Positions 44,077-56,000 of a stretch of 64,000 nt of DNA are shown here, piece by piece. The position numbers and the translations under genes are program-made. Origin of the DNA: Saussurea involucrata (taxonomy: Eukaryota > Streptophyta > Magnoliopsida > Asterales > Asteraceae). The stretch's first letter is position 1, and every line of letters begins with the position of its first letter. The stretch is from positions 86,863,484-86,927,483 of the forward strand of contig CM066313.1 in assembly GCA_033807775.1 (NCBI GenBank), read 5' to 3'. The notes beneath the pieces are model-generated. The model was not told where the DNA came from. It did no database searches and saw nothing but the letters and a program-made list of their open reading frames with translations.

Positions 44077-46091
44077 TGTAACACCCTAAAATTCAGGGCC
44101 AATTTAAACCTCAAAATACGCGTTATGATCATCAAAATATCAAACTTTTATAAACCAAAGGATCATAAGTAAATTTCTATATATACACAAAGTCGTCTAA
44201 CTTAAATAGTCTGATCAATCTAATTATACATCACAATAAGATCAACTAGATTATCTAAGGCTCGTCCCAAAAGTCCTCAAAAGAATATCTTGATCCTTCG
44301 TTATCGCCAAGTCTGATTCCTTTCAACTGAAATCTCACTTCCCAAACTATATCCCAGAGCCACTACCTGGTAAGACAGTTTAATTTGAAACATTAGGCTT
44401 TCGCCTAGTGAGATTATCCAAATCAAATTAAAATTAATCAACAAAATATTAACAGATATACCAAACCTGTTATCAACAATCTTACCATACCAAGCTCTTA
44501 TCGACCATTGGAATCCACCTATTCCCGTACTCATGACTAATTCATCTAGTCGTCATACTATCAACGAGAATTACTATAAATCCCACCGGACTTATAAATA
44601 ACTCTAACTCCCATAAATTACAGTTTCCAAACCTGCTTCTTTCTGAATTAGGATTACAACGAGAATTACTATAAATCCCACCGGATTTATAAATAACTCT
44701 AACTCCCATAAATTACAGTTTCCAAACCTGCTTCTTTCTGAATTAGGATGTCAAATCCTCAACAACAATAAAGATATCTCATCTTTCGCTTGAAATGGGA
44801 ATTACAACTCCAAGTCTGCCATTCCTCATTTCGTTTCCTCCCCATCTTGAATCACTGGTCTCCCAAATGAGATTTATTTTATCGCGATCAACAACCACCA
44901 GAGACCCTCACAGATGATTCAAGATTCACTCCAACAACTAGAAATACATCCTAACGATCCCCAGCTAGTAAACGGTTCTCATTATACCGTACTATATGCC
45001 CACTAGATCAGATGTAGATTTCAATCCAACGCCACACAATCACTGTGTATCATCACTCATTCTATTGTATACTAAAGCTATACAATTCAACATATATTCT
45101 ATATCTCTATGTACAGAATATTAAATTCAACGATTATCTCCACTTTGCCATTTAGCATCGGGGATCAACACTTCCACAATTAACTACAGCTCCGGACTCA
45201 TAAATAAGTCGTTTCAATTTAACATATAACAAATAGCATATTCATATCAGATTGCATGTCACATAACAGTCTCAAACTTCTACTGAAAGTCAAAACTTTT
45301 CGCAATCTACTGTAGCGAAAAGCTACACTTTTCGCAAGCCAATGCTGTGAAAACCTCCACTATTCGCAACCCACTGTTGCGAAAACTCCCACTTCTCGCA
45401 ACCCTCTGTTGCGAAAACCCCACTTTTCGCAACCAACTGTTGCGAAAAGTTCTACTTTGCGCAACCCATTAATACGAAAAGTTACTGTTCATCGTCACTT
45501 TCATCTGATTCAGTTCTCCATTTGACTCATTAAGCTTACCATTTCTAAATCAAATCATACCATTGATATTATATACAAATATAGCATATCTATAACACTT
45601 TTAATTGCTTAATTTTAACAAGAATGAATAACTCACCTGGGTAATTTCTGAACACATAGTTCTTCCAATTCAGTGGCTTAATCAACAGCTTAATCAAAAT
45701 CTGGACAAAATACTACCATTTAAATCTATGGAGATGAATGATAACAACACAGAAAACAAGTTCTTACCACAACAATCACCAAACTGATTTCTCTTCTTTC
45801 CTTCTTTTCTTTCTTTCGATGTCTATCTCTCAGTCTCGTTTTCTCTATCTCTCTCTGTTTTTAATTTCTTTTTGTGATACTATTAATCAAGGAAATCAGT
45901 ATTCAAAATACTGATTAATCTCCACATGACACCTCATTTCAATTAATGAGTCACAAACCCAATTTCCAACATATATCCCAAACTTTCAAATAAGGACCCA
46001 ACAACCCTCCAAGTTAATTTTCTCAAAAATAAATTGTACCAAAATACAATTTATCTAATATTAATTACAATGAAAATTTCAGGGTGTTACA
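44077..46091 (-). repeat. Solo LTR 3 in the SIRE env-like gene (Gypsy, chromovirus-like)
   Basis: Starts TGTAACACCCTAAAATTC and ends TTTCAGGGTGTTACA, flanked by a perfect duplication CGGTG (44072-44076 and 46092-46096). There is no internal region in its 2,015 bp. The minus-strand reading has a purine-rich leader (GAAAGAAAGAAAAGAAGG near 45800) and a splice-donor-like end, so it is probably on the minus strand. 44640-44770 repeats a block at 44560-44640 (ATAAATAACTCTAACTCCCATAA). Confidence 0.88.
45295..45485. repeat. Hairpin array TTTTCGCAAC / GTTGCGAAAA in solo LTR 3
   Basis: Six or so units of about 32 bp, each with CGCAAC followed by GTTGCGAAAA. The best copy, 45422-45450, can form a perfect 12-bp stem with a 5-base loop (CAACT). 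The outer copies are degenerate (CTGTAGCGAAAA, GCTGTGAAAA), often with compensating changes on both arms. Confidence 0.78.
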
Positions 46092-46096
46092 CGGTG

Positions 46097-48725
46097 TCTG
46101 TTGAAATTGTCACATCCCGACCAAGGGAAACTGCCATCCCCGAAACCACTTCCTCCGTTGTCTCTCAACATGCTTCAGTTGTACCTTTGGAGAACCCACA
46201 ACTTCCCTCATCACCTAACTCTTTAGGTGGTGCAGATGACTTTAAGGTCTCTCCCCTCAAAGGTTCAGATTTCGCACTGCACGACCTATCACCCGACCAA
46301 TTTATGGTCGATGATGCACAACCCCGTGAAGGTTCGGCCGATCCAGCGATCGTTCCGGAGGGCTTGGACTTTCTGGAATTCTTGTTACAGGATACCACTC
46401 CGCATCAACAGGGTTCAAAATCACCACCGAAACAAACACCCCAAAAACAAACACCCCCGAAGGTACTTTCACCGACACCGACATCCCACTCACTGAAACG
46501 CCCCTCTCCGACATCCCCTTCTCCGAAGGCTACCTCATAGAAATCCCACTCCCCGAAATCCCTCTCCCCAAAGGCTACCTCGCCGACACCCCACTCCCCG
46601 AAATCCTACTCCCCGAAACAACCCTCTCCGACACCTCACTCACCGACAAACTCTCACCGATCTCATCCTTCCTCTAAAGATAGTTCCTCACCCTCTCCCT
46701 CTCCTTCACCCACAAGAACACTCTTCCCTGATCCTTTATCTGATCAACCATCCTCCTCAACTTTACCCGATTCAAGTACACTTCCCTATACTCCACTACC
46801 CCCACACTCCCCGATTCCACATCCCCAATATCCATGTTGGTGTTTCATCTGCTTCAACCCTACGGTTTCCATCAGATATTCTTGTCGATATTCACGAGGG
46901 TGCTTGTCAAAGTCGGTTGGTGGGATCTCAGTTTGAGGCATTCAAACAAGCCTCCCCCGCTTTCATTTCCCAGACAGCTGATCGAGTTCGGGTGTTGGAA
47001 GATCAAGCTCGCCATCCATCTTTTGAGGCGACTCTTCAGGCACTGCTTCAGCCTCTCACCGATTCCTTGGGTACTGTCAGCAGAAAATTGGAGGATTTGA
47101 CAACCTCTAATTCAAGTTTGGCTTATCTTTGGGAGCCTTGAAAGCTTCCACCGATGCTCGTGACACCGAAATTCGACGCCTTCGAGATAAAGATTCTCAA
47201 CAACAATCCCTCAACTCTTCCATCCTGGACTCTCTAGAGTCTCTTCACCAAAAATTCGACTTCCTGAATGATAACTTGGTATGGGATTTGGACCTTGGTG
47301 ACTTCTCGTTTGACAATGTGGATCGAGAGAAGCTCCATCAGATTCATCGGATGATGGATAGGGTATCCGACCATTTGGGTGTCTCCTCTCCGCCTGGTGC
47401 TGAGGGGGAGAAAGGTCTAGAGAAGGCTCCTAGAAAACCTTCTGTCCGACATGTTGTCAGCACCAGACCTCCGTCCGATACTCCATCTATCAAATTCTCC
47501 AACACGACCCAAAGCCACCAAAATTCTAGTTGAACCTTCAAAATTTATGGATGCTCGAGTTGAACTTCCAAAATCGGTGGCTGCTCCTCATGTTTCGATG
47601 GAATCTGAAACCCCATCGGTAGAGGGAACCGGCGGACCAGCTCAGGGGGGAGAAATCTGGTCCGGCCGATGGCCTTAAAGACAAAGGAAAGGGTATACTT
47701 TCTGCTGAGGCCGAAGCCTTAGAAGAGAAGAAAAAGAAAGAAATCGCCAAGTATGGAGCTCGCCCCACCAATGTTGAATCTCTTAGACTTAAACCTCCTT
47801 CCCAATGAGTTGTCTCCGATTTGGGGCTCTCTCCTCAAGAAGTTGAGGAAGCTCCCCAGGCTCAAAAACTTTTGGATGCTGACAAAGCTCTATCTTTGAA
47901 AGTTGCTAGGGAAGAAGCTGTCAAAGCCAAAACTCCAGATCCGATAGAAGCTCAAAAATCTGAGTTGGGCTCTCTTGAAGACTCGGTGAAAAAGACCGAG
48001 GAGTTAAAGGAGAGAGAAATCAACTGGTACAAGAAGTCTATGTCCTATCGAACCGATCGGTCAACAATTTCTTGTGTAAAAATTGCAACCTCCAAAATCA
48101 CTCCTTCTAATGTTCTGCTCATTATAGAAAGAGATGATGGATCCTCAAAAAGCATCAAAGATTATCCCGTGAAGCAATTCGCCCTCCCCGAATGGCTTGA
48201 ATTGTCAAAGCTTCTGGTCAGGTGTTCAAATCCAAAGAAAAAAATCTTCATCAACTATATCAGTGGGTTGATGAATCGGATGAAAGAAATCAAGAAGAAG
48301 CACCAGATTGTTCTCTCCTCCGAAGAAGCTGCTCATGTACGAACCTTGAAAGAAGAAGTGAAACTCCCTGCTACTAAGACCAATCGGTGAAGGATACTGT
48401 CTTCAAAGTTATGGCTGCCAAAGAAAGGGTTCCTTATGTTGATAATATCGACTTAACCATCCCAACTTCGGTAGCATATCCTTCCACCATCTTATCTCTT
48501 TCACCGATTACAGGTCTTTTCTTTAATGATGGATTCGGTCGCCGACGCTTTTTCCGATTTTCTCAGATCTATCTCGCAGATATCTTCTTCCTAGAAGGCA
48601 TCTCCAACCTCATGCCTCATCTTCCAGAAGGCCAATCATTTTATCAAGACATAGTCACCAAAATCAAGCGCCGAAAAAAAGAGATTCCAAGTGACATGTT
48701 TGATATTTTTCTTAAGTACTTGTAA
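46097..48725 (+). pseudogene. SIRE env-like gene, middle and C-terminal parts
   Basis: Resumes after solo LTR 3. The first frame (to 46540) is Pro/Ser-rich and enters a run of SPK / SPTP repeats, which continues past the stop to about 46700. 46917-47141 and 47129-47533 hold Gln/Ala- and Leu-rich helices (DTEIRRLRDKDSQQQSL, ILDSLESLHQKFDFL) likely to form a coiled coil. 47821-48390 is a charged helical segment with many Glu/Lys. 48387-48725 ends the gene (DIFFLEGISNLMPHLPEG). Five frames are used, so several frameshifts separate the pieces. A proline-rich middle and a coiled coil fit SIRE third ORFs; no transmembrane anchor is clear. Confidence 0.65.
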
Positions 48726-49004
48726 TTTTCTTTCCAGATGTATCGGATTGCATAATAAATACAAGTACTTTCCTTTCATAACTTAGATTCTATTTGAATT
48801 TCATTGTTGCATATAAATTTTCCTTTTATAGTAAATGTTGGATATAGTTAACAAATCCATAAAAGATAAAATAGACCAAAAAGAACAAAAAGAATGGTCT
48901 ATGTGAAAAGAACCCAAAAAGAGTAAAATGGGTCAAAATGCATTTCATGTTCAGATACTCTTAAAATTTCTAAGTATGAAGCTCAAATTCAAATAGGGGG
49001 AGAT
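48726..49004 (+). other. SIRE 3' untranslated region and polypurine tract
   Basis: Non-coding tail. The polypurine tract AAATAGGGGGAGAT at 48991-49004 directly precedes the 3' LTR. Confidence 0.75.
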
Positions 49005-49845
49005 TATGGGTCACCAAAAGATTTTAAATTGACCCATCGATTTTGTCCTTAAAAATCTTACTTAGAATATTTTATTTTGGTTCTTTATAATAACTTAGAT
49101 AAGACATCAAAAGTTTGGTGAAGTCGAAGATCAACCGAAACTAAGTCAGAAGAAGTCTATCATTATGGAAGTGAAGATACAACTCTCAACCATCAACTAA
49201 GTTATTTGGCCACCGATTTTCATCTTGAAAAATCGGTGAGCACATGGCCGAAGCCTCTCATTTTCGGTCAATTATCTCACCGATTTCAAGTTGAAAATCG
49301 GTGAGATCCCTCCTTGTGAAAGCTGGCAGATGAAGATCATTTATTATGAGACAATATCTAATGTCAGGAAAAAGTGACTATTTGTCGTTTTTCCAGTTTC
49401 AGATAATGTCTCAATCAAGCATGCTTGTTCTTCATAGTACTGAGAAAAAGTGTGAAAATGACTTGTCAACTTTTCAGAGTCAACTCCTATTCTTGAATCT
49501 CCAGATGACAAGTGTCCTAAGCATTTAATGCTTCAAGCACTATATAAAGAGAAGAGGATTCTCCATACAAGGTTACGCGTTCCTGAAGAATTTTCTCAGT
49601 GCAACAAGGCTTTCTCTCCTTTGAACTTTATAGCTTTCAATCTTTGTGTTTTAGAAGTTGTTTTGTTTTCCAGTTTACTTTGTGAAGATTATTAGAATAG
49701 TTTTTCTGTTCTTTCTGCAACAATCTAGTTTTTCTGTGTGTAATTCTTGATTTGAAAAATCAATAAAAGAATTAATTAAGTGAAAATTTGTGTATTGTAT
49801 TCAACCCCCATCTACAATACTTGTTTAAGTCATCTGGTACTAACA
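49005..49845 (+). repeat. 3' LTR of the SIRE-type element
   Basis: Co-linear with the 5' LTR from 49045 on, ending CTAACA at 49845, with TATA box TATATAA at 49541-49547. It shares the two ACCGATTT hairpins. Substitutions and small indels against the 5' copy are frequent, in keeping with an old element. Its first 40 bases differ from those of the 5' LTR. Confidence 0.82.
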
Positions 49846-50065
49846 AGTAAAGTATTAAATTAATTAAATTCAATTATGTTATATTTAAGTTATAGGGTAT
49901 ATTTAGCATTATGAAAATACAACATTCCATTCCATCAAATATATCTCCTAGTTGCTAAGGAATGTTGAAAAAGAACGAACCAAATGAAAGAATGGGATTT
50001 GGTCAATGAAATTCAACATTCCAATTCCATCAGATTACTCCAAAATCTGCGAACCAAACGCCACC
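49846..50065. mobile_element. Right half of the Tourist/Harbinger-like MITE
   Basis: Ends CGAACCAAACGCCACC, the inverted partner of the terminal repeat at 7416, followed by TAA. AATTCAACATTCC and CCAATTCCATCAGA also pair with subterminal words of the left half. The SIRE element sits between the halves. Confidence 0.75.
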
Positions 50066-50068
50066 TAA

Positions 50069-50375
50069 GAGTTTAAAACTCACAAGTTACTTCAAATCAA
50101 AGGTATCTTCGAATGATTACATTGGACATGTATATATAGGTGAAAGTATAAGCACTACTACTTATCTAGACAAGAAACTTTACATATCAAGATAAGTTAT
50201 CATATAATCAAAACCACTTATTTAACTTGTAACTCTCTCAAAAGCTTTAATTGTAGCAACCTTCAAATCGAATATTCTAAGGCTATAAATCGAATATTCT
50301 AAGGCTATAAATCGAATATTCTAAGCTTTAATTGTAGCAACCTTCAAATCGAATATTCTAAGGCTATAAATCGAA
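50069..50375. repeat. Flank and patchwork junction made of short repeated pieces
   Basis: 50069-50240 is unremarkable single-copy-looking DNA. From about 50242 the sequence is a patchwork. AAATCGAATATTCTAAGGCT occurs at about 50265, 50287, 50346 and (variants) 50309 and 50368. GCTTTAATTGTAGCAACC occurs at 50244 and 50325. The first word is also found once in the adjoining retroelement leader (50426 and 57098), so it was probably copied from there when the junction formed. Confidence 0.7.
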
Positions 50376-50797
50376 TACTCTATCCTAGAACGGTTGGACT
50401 CAAACAAGAGCTGCGCAATAGAACTAAATCGAATATTCTAAGGCTATAAATCTCTTACTGCATACAACCTAGAGGGCATCCACTTAGTAACCTATCATAA
50501 TTAGCATAAATTCCTAATAGCAAGTAGTTCAACATACATCATAGTGTCCACAACAGGCAATCTAGCATGCATACTCTATGATCTAGAAAGCAATAAAACA
50601 CTAAGTACTGTACCTTTTCCCTTGGCTCCGGCTGACTGTACACACTGCGCCATCGATCACCGTTTCTCAAACGGGTTTTCCTTTCTTTTATTTTCCAAAA
50701 AGATTTAATAAAGAATTTGAAAATTTCCCAGCCGCAACTTGAGACCAAACACACCGAGGTGCGTTTGATTCACTCAAGCTGTGCTCTGATACCAAGT
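50376..50797 (-). repeat. Extra copy of the Gypsy 5' leader outside the left LTR
   Basis: This stretch matches 57052-57471, which is the leader between the primer-binding site and the body of the Gypsy element at 50798-59744. It includes its own tRNA-Met site (GCTCTGATACCA at 50783-50794, minus strand). A single insertion cannot place leader outside its own 3' LTR. It shows that this was once LTR-body-LTR-body-LTR, now cut on the left. Confidence 0.85.
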
Positions 50798-53082
50798 TGT
50801 AACGTCCCAAAAATTACAAGCAAATTTAAATTTTTAAATAAACAATTCATTGATAACAACTCAATAAATGATCCCAATGTTTCGTTTGCAAACACGTAAT
50901 TAATGTCTTTATAAAATAAAACCAGCGGAATAAACGTTTAATTATTAAAATCATAAAGCAACCAGCTCTTCTCGCGCGCCAGTGTGTACTTGTCACGCCT
51001 TGGAGCCGCTCGGACCTGAAACCACAGTTTATTGGGAAAGGGTAAGCACGAAGCTTAGTGAATTCCAACACATGCGCAGATAGGAATTATATACACATCA
51101 CCCCTATCCGCACATAAGCAACAACATCACAGTTACATAAAACGAGTAAACATCTACAAGTAATTATGTATCCAACACCTCAGTACCATCGAGGCCTCGG
51201 TCCCACCGAATTGTAATGTATCCAACACCTCAGTACCATCGAGGCCTCGGTCCCACCGAATTGTAATGTATCCAACACCTCAGTACCATCGAGGCCTCGG
51301 TCCCACCGAATTGTAATGTAACACATTTATACCAAGCATTCAAACCAATCAAATATTACACACCACAAACAACTAGTTCACACCACAAAGACAATAGTAC
51401 ATACAAACTATTATGACATGCATACAACCCCTAACTACACAGTGAGAGAACTCACCTCGAATGCGCGCCCAGCTTAATAACACAATTCAAGCTTCACAAT
51501 TACGGTCACTTCCCAGCACCTAAATGCATGTTAAAACGTGTCAATACAAGACCCGGACCCTATGACACGACACACGCTTAAACCGTCACTAAAACTATTT
51601 TCCGTTCTCACTAAACAGGTCTGTTCGGGACCTGTTTCGACCCCTTTAAACCCAGAAAATTCCCAATATTATTTCATGAACAGAAAGTACTCTGAGTTAG
51701 GGTTCCAAGGACATATTATACGCCTCCTAACGATTTTTCTACAATTTACTACGGATTTTACAAAAAACAGATTCCGGAACAGCGAAATTCAGCACCTTTC
51801 AGTATAAAACGACAAATCGACCCATGCTACGCCCCGAACTGGGTTTTGCACAAAACACAGAAAAGTTTATAGACTCAAAATGGGAACTTTTGACACCAGT
51901 TTCACCCCAAACCGAGTTACGAGCAGAAAGTTATGATTTTCGCAAGATCAAGGCAGATTCCAGAAATTTTCACATGAAATGACGAAACACCGAACTTGCG
52001 ACCACTTTTTCGCCCAGTTAGAGACCGAACCAGTTTTCCGCTAAAACACGGAAAACGTGCCCGACCCCGAACTAGAACCGTGGGCGCCAGTTTCAGTTCA
52101 ATCGGACTTACGACAGAAAAGTTATGGCTACATGAAAACTGGACAGAAAACTAATTTTCACATCAAAATGGCGATTGCAATTACGGTTACGCGATTATGG
52201 TTACGGGTTAGGGTCTAGCTAACAATGGTTTACGAAAGCTGGACAACACCCGGCACCACCCACTGCCACCTCCGGCCGTGGTGGTCACCGGCGGCGGCGG
52301 CGGTATTTCCGGCGACTCTTATATACACGCACACGCACGCACACCCTCACGCACACCACTCCATCCTCACACCACCGCTCTCCTCACTCCCGATCATCCC
52401 ACGCAAAAAAGACACATACACCCACACAACCCGCCGCCCACCCACGGCCACCACAGCGGCGGCGTGCGGCGGTGGTTGTTCCACCGGAAAAACGAAAAGG
52501 AAAGGAAAGCGAAACGAAACGAAGAAACGACTTACCTTGCGACGTCTACCCTCTTCCCCTCGACTTCTCCGACGAAAGGTGGTGTTGGCGGCGACCTCCG
52601 GCGGCAGCAGCGACGATCCTCCGGCGTCTCTCTCTCTCTCTCTCTCTCTCTTCGTTTCTCTTGTTCTCTTCCTCTCTCTCTCTTCTCGCTACCTCTCTCT
52701 CTCTCGTTGCCGCATCACACAAAAGGAAGGAGAAAGAATGAAATGGTTCGTGGGGTTTGATTGCTGCGTGAAAAGAAAACGAGAGGGAGGGGGGGGGGGG
52801 GGGAAGCTTCACGGCGCAACATGAGAGAAAAAAAACAAGAAACAACTTTAGGGTTGCTTGATTCATAAGGAAAGAAGAAAACGAGAAGGAAATTTCAGCA
52901 ACAAGTTCCATAAATTGCACCCTTAGCCCCTCAACTACACCTTATCTCACAATCTACACCAAAAGACACGAATGCTAACATTTTGGTCCTTTTTGACACC
53001 AAACCACTAACCAAAACAATTAAAGATAAACATTTTAAATTATCAAAATTAATTAATAACATACCGGGAGACGGGCTTTACA
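50798..53082 (-). repeat. Left (shared) LTR of the tandem Gypsy element
   Basis: 2,285 bp, starting TGTAACGTCCC and ending ACGGGCTTTACA. On the minus strand it is preceded by a polypurine tract (GCGGGGGAGAGT). A 50-bp unit (TCCAACACCTCAGTACCATC...) is repeated three times at 51169-51319. A TATA box (TATATAAGA, minus) lies near 52318-52326. A CT microsatellite lies at 52629-52650 and a G run at 52788-52803. The open frames at 52225-52920 arise from this low-complexity DNA. It differs from the right LTR at only a handful of sites and in microsatellite length. Confidence 0.9.
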
Positions 53083-56000
53083 ACTCTCCCCCGCTTGAAT
53101 TAGACTTCGTCCTCGAAGTCTATGCCCGTGAATAGCTCTGGGTAGGTCTTCCTCACCTCAACCTCAGGTTCCTAAGTCCACTTGAAACCTCTTCTAAACT
53201 TCTCGAATACTATTCTTACTAACGTACTCTTTCTAAGACACTGGGATTATGATCGGCAGAACACCCCGACAATTGAAATCATTCCTAGCCAAGCGACTAC
53301 GGTTGTCCCCCAACCTTAGATATTCCATACATCCCGAGTCAAATCTCAAGCTCTAACCACTCTAAAGCTGCTCACCAGTATACCCTACAAGATACTCGAT
53401 TACGATCCCTCCTATCATTAATTGACGATTAACTTCTACGAATTCTAATAGGCTCCAAAGATTTTCAATAACTTATATTTAACAAAACATCGACCCCTTG
53501 CCGAACATCGGTCCCACCGATTACAATAACAAACATCGGCCACCCGCCGAACATCGGTCCAACCGATTACCGTAACAATCATCGGCCACCCGCCGAACAT
53601 CGGTCCAACCGATTACAATAACAAACATCGGCCACCCGCCGAACATCGGTCCAACCGATTACAATGAATCACATAAGCGTGGTATTATCCTAGACACTAA
53701 CACAAATAGATATCCCCCACAACCAAATCAACTAACACACACGTAGGTCATTCCACCATAACCATTCATCACAAGTGATCATTTCAGGGTTACTACTACC
53801 ATCACCATGATTATCTTAAAATCGGCTACAACTCTCCGATTATACTAAAGGTGTTTGGCCTCAAGCCCAAAAGTCGACACCTAAATATACCACCTACCTC
53901 AAAGTGGTTGATGCGCATTTATTCTCATAATAATAAAGGGCATCAATCCCTTAACCGATACTATTCGGCCTACAGTACTAACGCGCGTGGAATACCTACA
54001 TTCCACCGTTGACGTATCATCCACACTTGCTCTACGAAGCCAAGTCACCCCGTATCGAGGATACACCTTGACGTCTACCTCCCAGGTAACGCCTCAAGAC
54101 CCATCACACCGGAACTACCTCCCAGGTAAGTGCCCACAACTATATCCTTGTAGCACCTACTGGAAAGTCTAGGTTAAAACACATGAATACCGGGGTGCCA
54201 CCCCGAGATACCCAACCGACCATTACCAACGTCTGACTGACGTGCCTAAGGATCCAGAGCAAAACAGCCTACCAACAACATGCCTATTCCGGATTGACTC
54301 ACTCACCCAAACATGTAAACACTCAACGTGCAAAGAATGCCAAACGGTGCGACAAAAACAACTCATCAACTAGACTCCACATCGAGCCATTAAAACCGGG
54401 CAATTGGCCCATGACTAACTCCAAGTCAAAACCGAGCAAAATGCCCCACGCTTGCTAGACCCATAGGTCGGAAAATGCGTTTAAACAAAGTTTAAGCAAG
54501 CAATACTCTGAAATCAACCTTAGTCTCAGACTCAACACGGGTTAAACAAAAGAGTTTTCCAAAAGGACTCACACCCTAAAAATTCTCGAAATGACACATG
54601 ACACTTAAAAGCACATTTCCCCAAATGGTTTACAAAATCATTTACAAAATATTTTCAACATTAGGATTTTCATCTCAAAAGATCGTATGTAATAAAACTA
54701 CTATTACCTGATCGATTGTTACGCAAAACTGGACACGCTCGTCCCACATAGGAAAATCATGTTGAAAATCGTTCCATTGCAGTTCAGTTTACTCACACAA
54801 AAGCAAAGTGTAATAAATAATTTCTTTAAAATGAACCGCCTCGATTCTAGTATGGATTGACTCATGACGTGCTCTTAAAGTAACCGCTTGACCTTAAACA
54901 GGGTGCAACAAAGGTGTGCACATAATTCAAAATAAGTTTCACGACATTCGATTCAAAAATTCCTCTTTTAATCATAAACTGACGTGGCACAGGGTTCGCC
55001 ACAAATTTTCACGCGTCAGCTAATCACACAAAACGATGACACGGTTTACAAATGTATTTTTGTTAAAACACAACTGTCTCGTGTAAGTTTCAAACTTGAA
55101 GACAGAAACCAATCCGCTTCTAATAATTGGGAATAACGACTGAAACCTCATAAAATCTCAAACTGGGGGCAGACATGCAAGCTTGTAACACTTCCTCAAG
55201 TTTCGTACTTGGGACATATAACATCAAAACATCATAGTTTAAAAAAAATGTATTTATCGAAAATGCTCAAAATACTCGTTTCCTCCAAAGCGAAAGTTTT
55301 TAATTTCCCCAAAAAAAATGATCGGTAATTCTAAATTAATCGAATGTAAAAAATCTACGCATTTATATTTCCAAAATATAACACATTGTAATCGTATGCA
55401 TGATGTTCACAACATTAAAACACTCCTTGGATCAAATGGTCTTTCATTTCGACAAAAAGGAACTAAAACATTTTCATGCACGACTCGTTCATCAAAATGT
55501 CGAGAACAAAGGTTACCCCAGTATGCATACCCCTAAGTCGATAAATCGCATTTTCAAGGAAATGTCAATAAAACCTTTAGCTGACTAAAAAGCGCACTAA
55601 ACAACTCCTTATGCAATGTTACCAAAATTCCTCCATGCATCACTTATGTCACGCATGAATCAATCCACACACTGAACTATTTGCAATAAAACACTTAGTA
55701 ATACAAACTCTCGAACGAAAAGTTAAGCGACACCGGTATTCCAAACTCATTTTAAACAAATCACCAAAATAGCCTTTATACAGACATCGTGGAATGTAAC
55801 TTTTCGTCTCAACTCTAACACATGTGGAGGAGTTCCGATGTTAGAGTCTCAAGCCGTAGTCACTTACCCAACATCTTAACCACCTCAAAACATGGATAAC
55901 ATCGTACCCGAAGGAACCGTTGGAAAATAAACAAATGAAACAATCTTTTACAAAGTTTTCAACTCCCGTGATAAAACGGTTTCAAGCATTTTCAAAACTA

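Larger units (their letters stand above)
7542..49845 (+). mobile_element. SIRE/Maximus-type Copia retrotransposon, broken by later insertions
   Basis: The element runs from LTR to LTR on the plus strand: 5' LTR, tRNA-Met primer-binding site, gag with two zinc knuckles, pol, a third env-like frame, polypurine tract and 3' LTR. The env-like gene downstream of a Copia-type pol (protease, integrase, reverse transcriptase, RNase H) marks the SIRE lineage. It is interrupted in gag by an Athila-type element (10630-38673) and in the env-like gene by a solo LTR (44077-46091). Own sequence totals about 12 kb. Many stops and frameshifts in every gene show that it is old. I could not find a clean 5-bp target duplication at its ends. 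Confidence 0.85.

Noticed and set aside
52225..52920. Several long overlapping frames rich in Ser, Leu, Arg and His (and their mirror at 58898-59582)
   Set aside because: They come from GC-rich low-complexity DNA and CT repeats inside the two LTRs, change frame with microsatellite length, and match no protein family.
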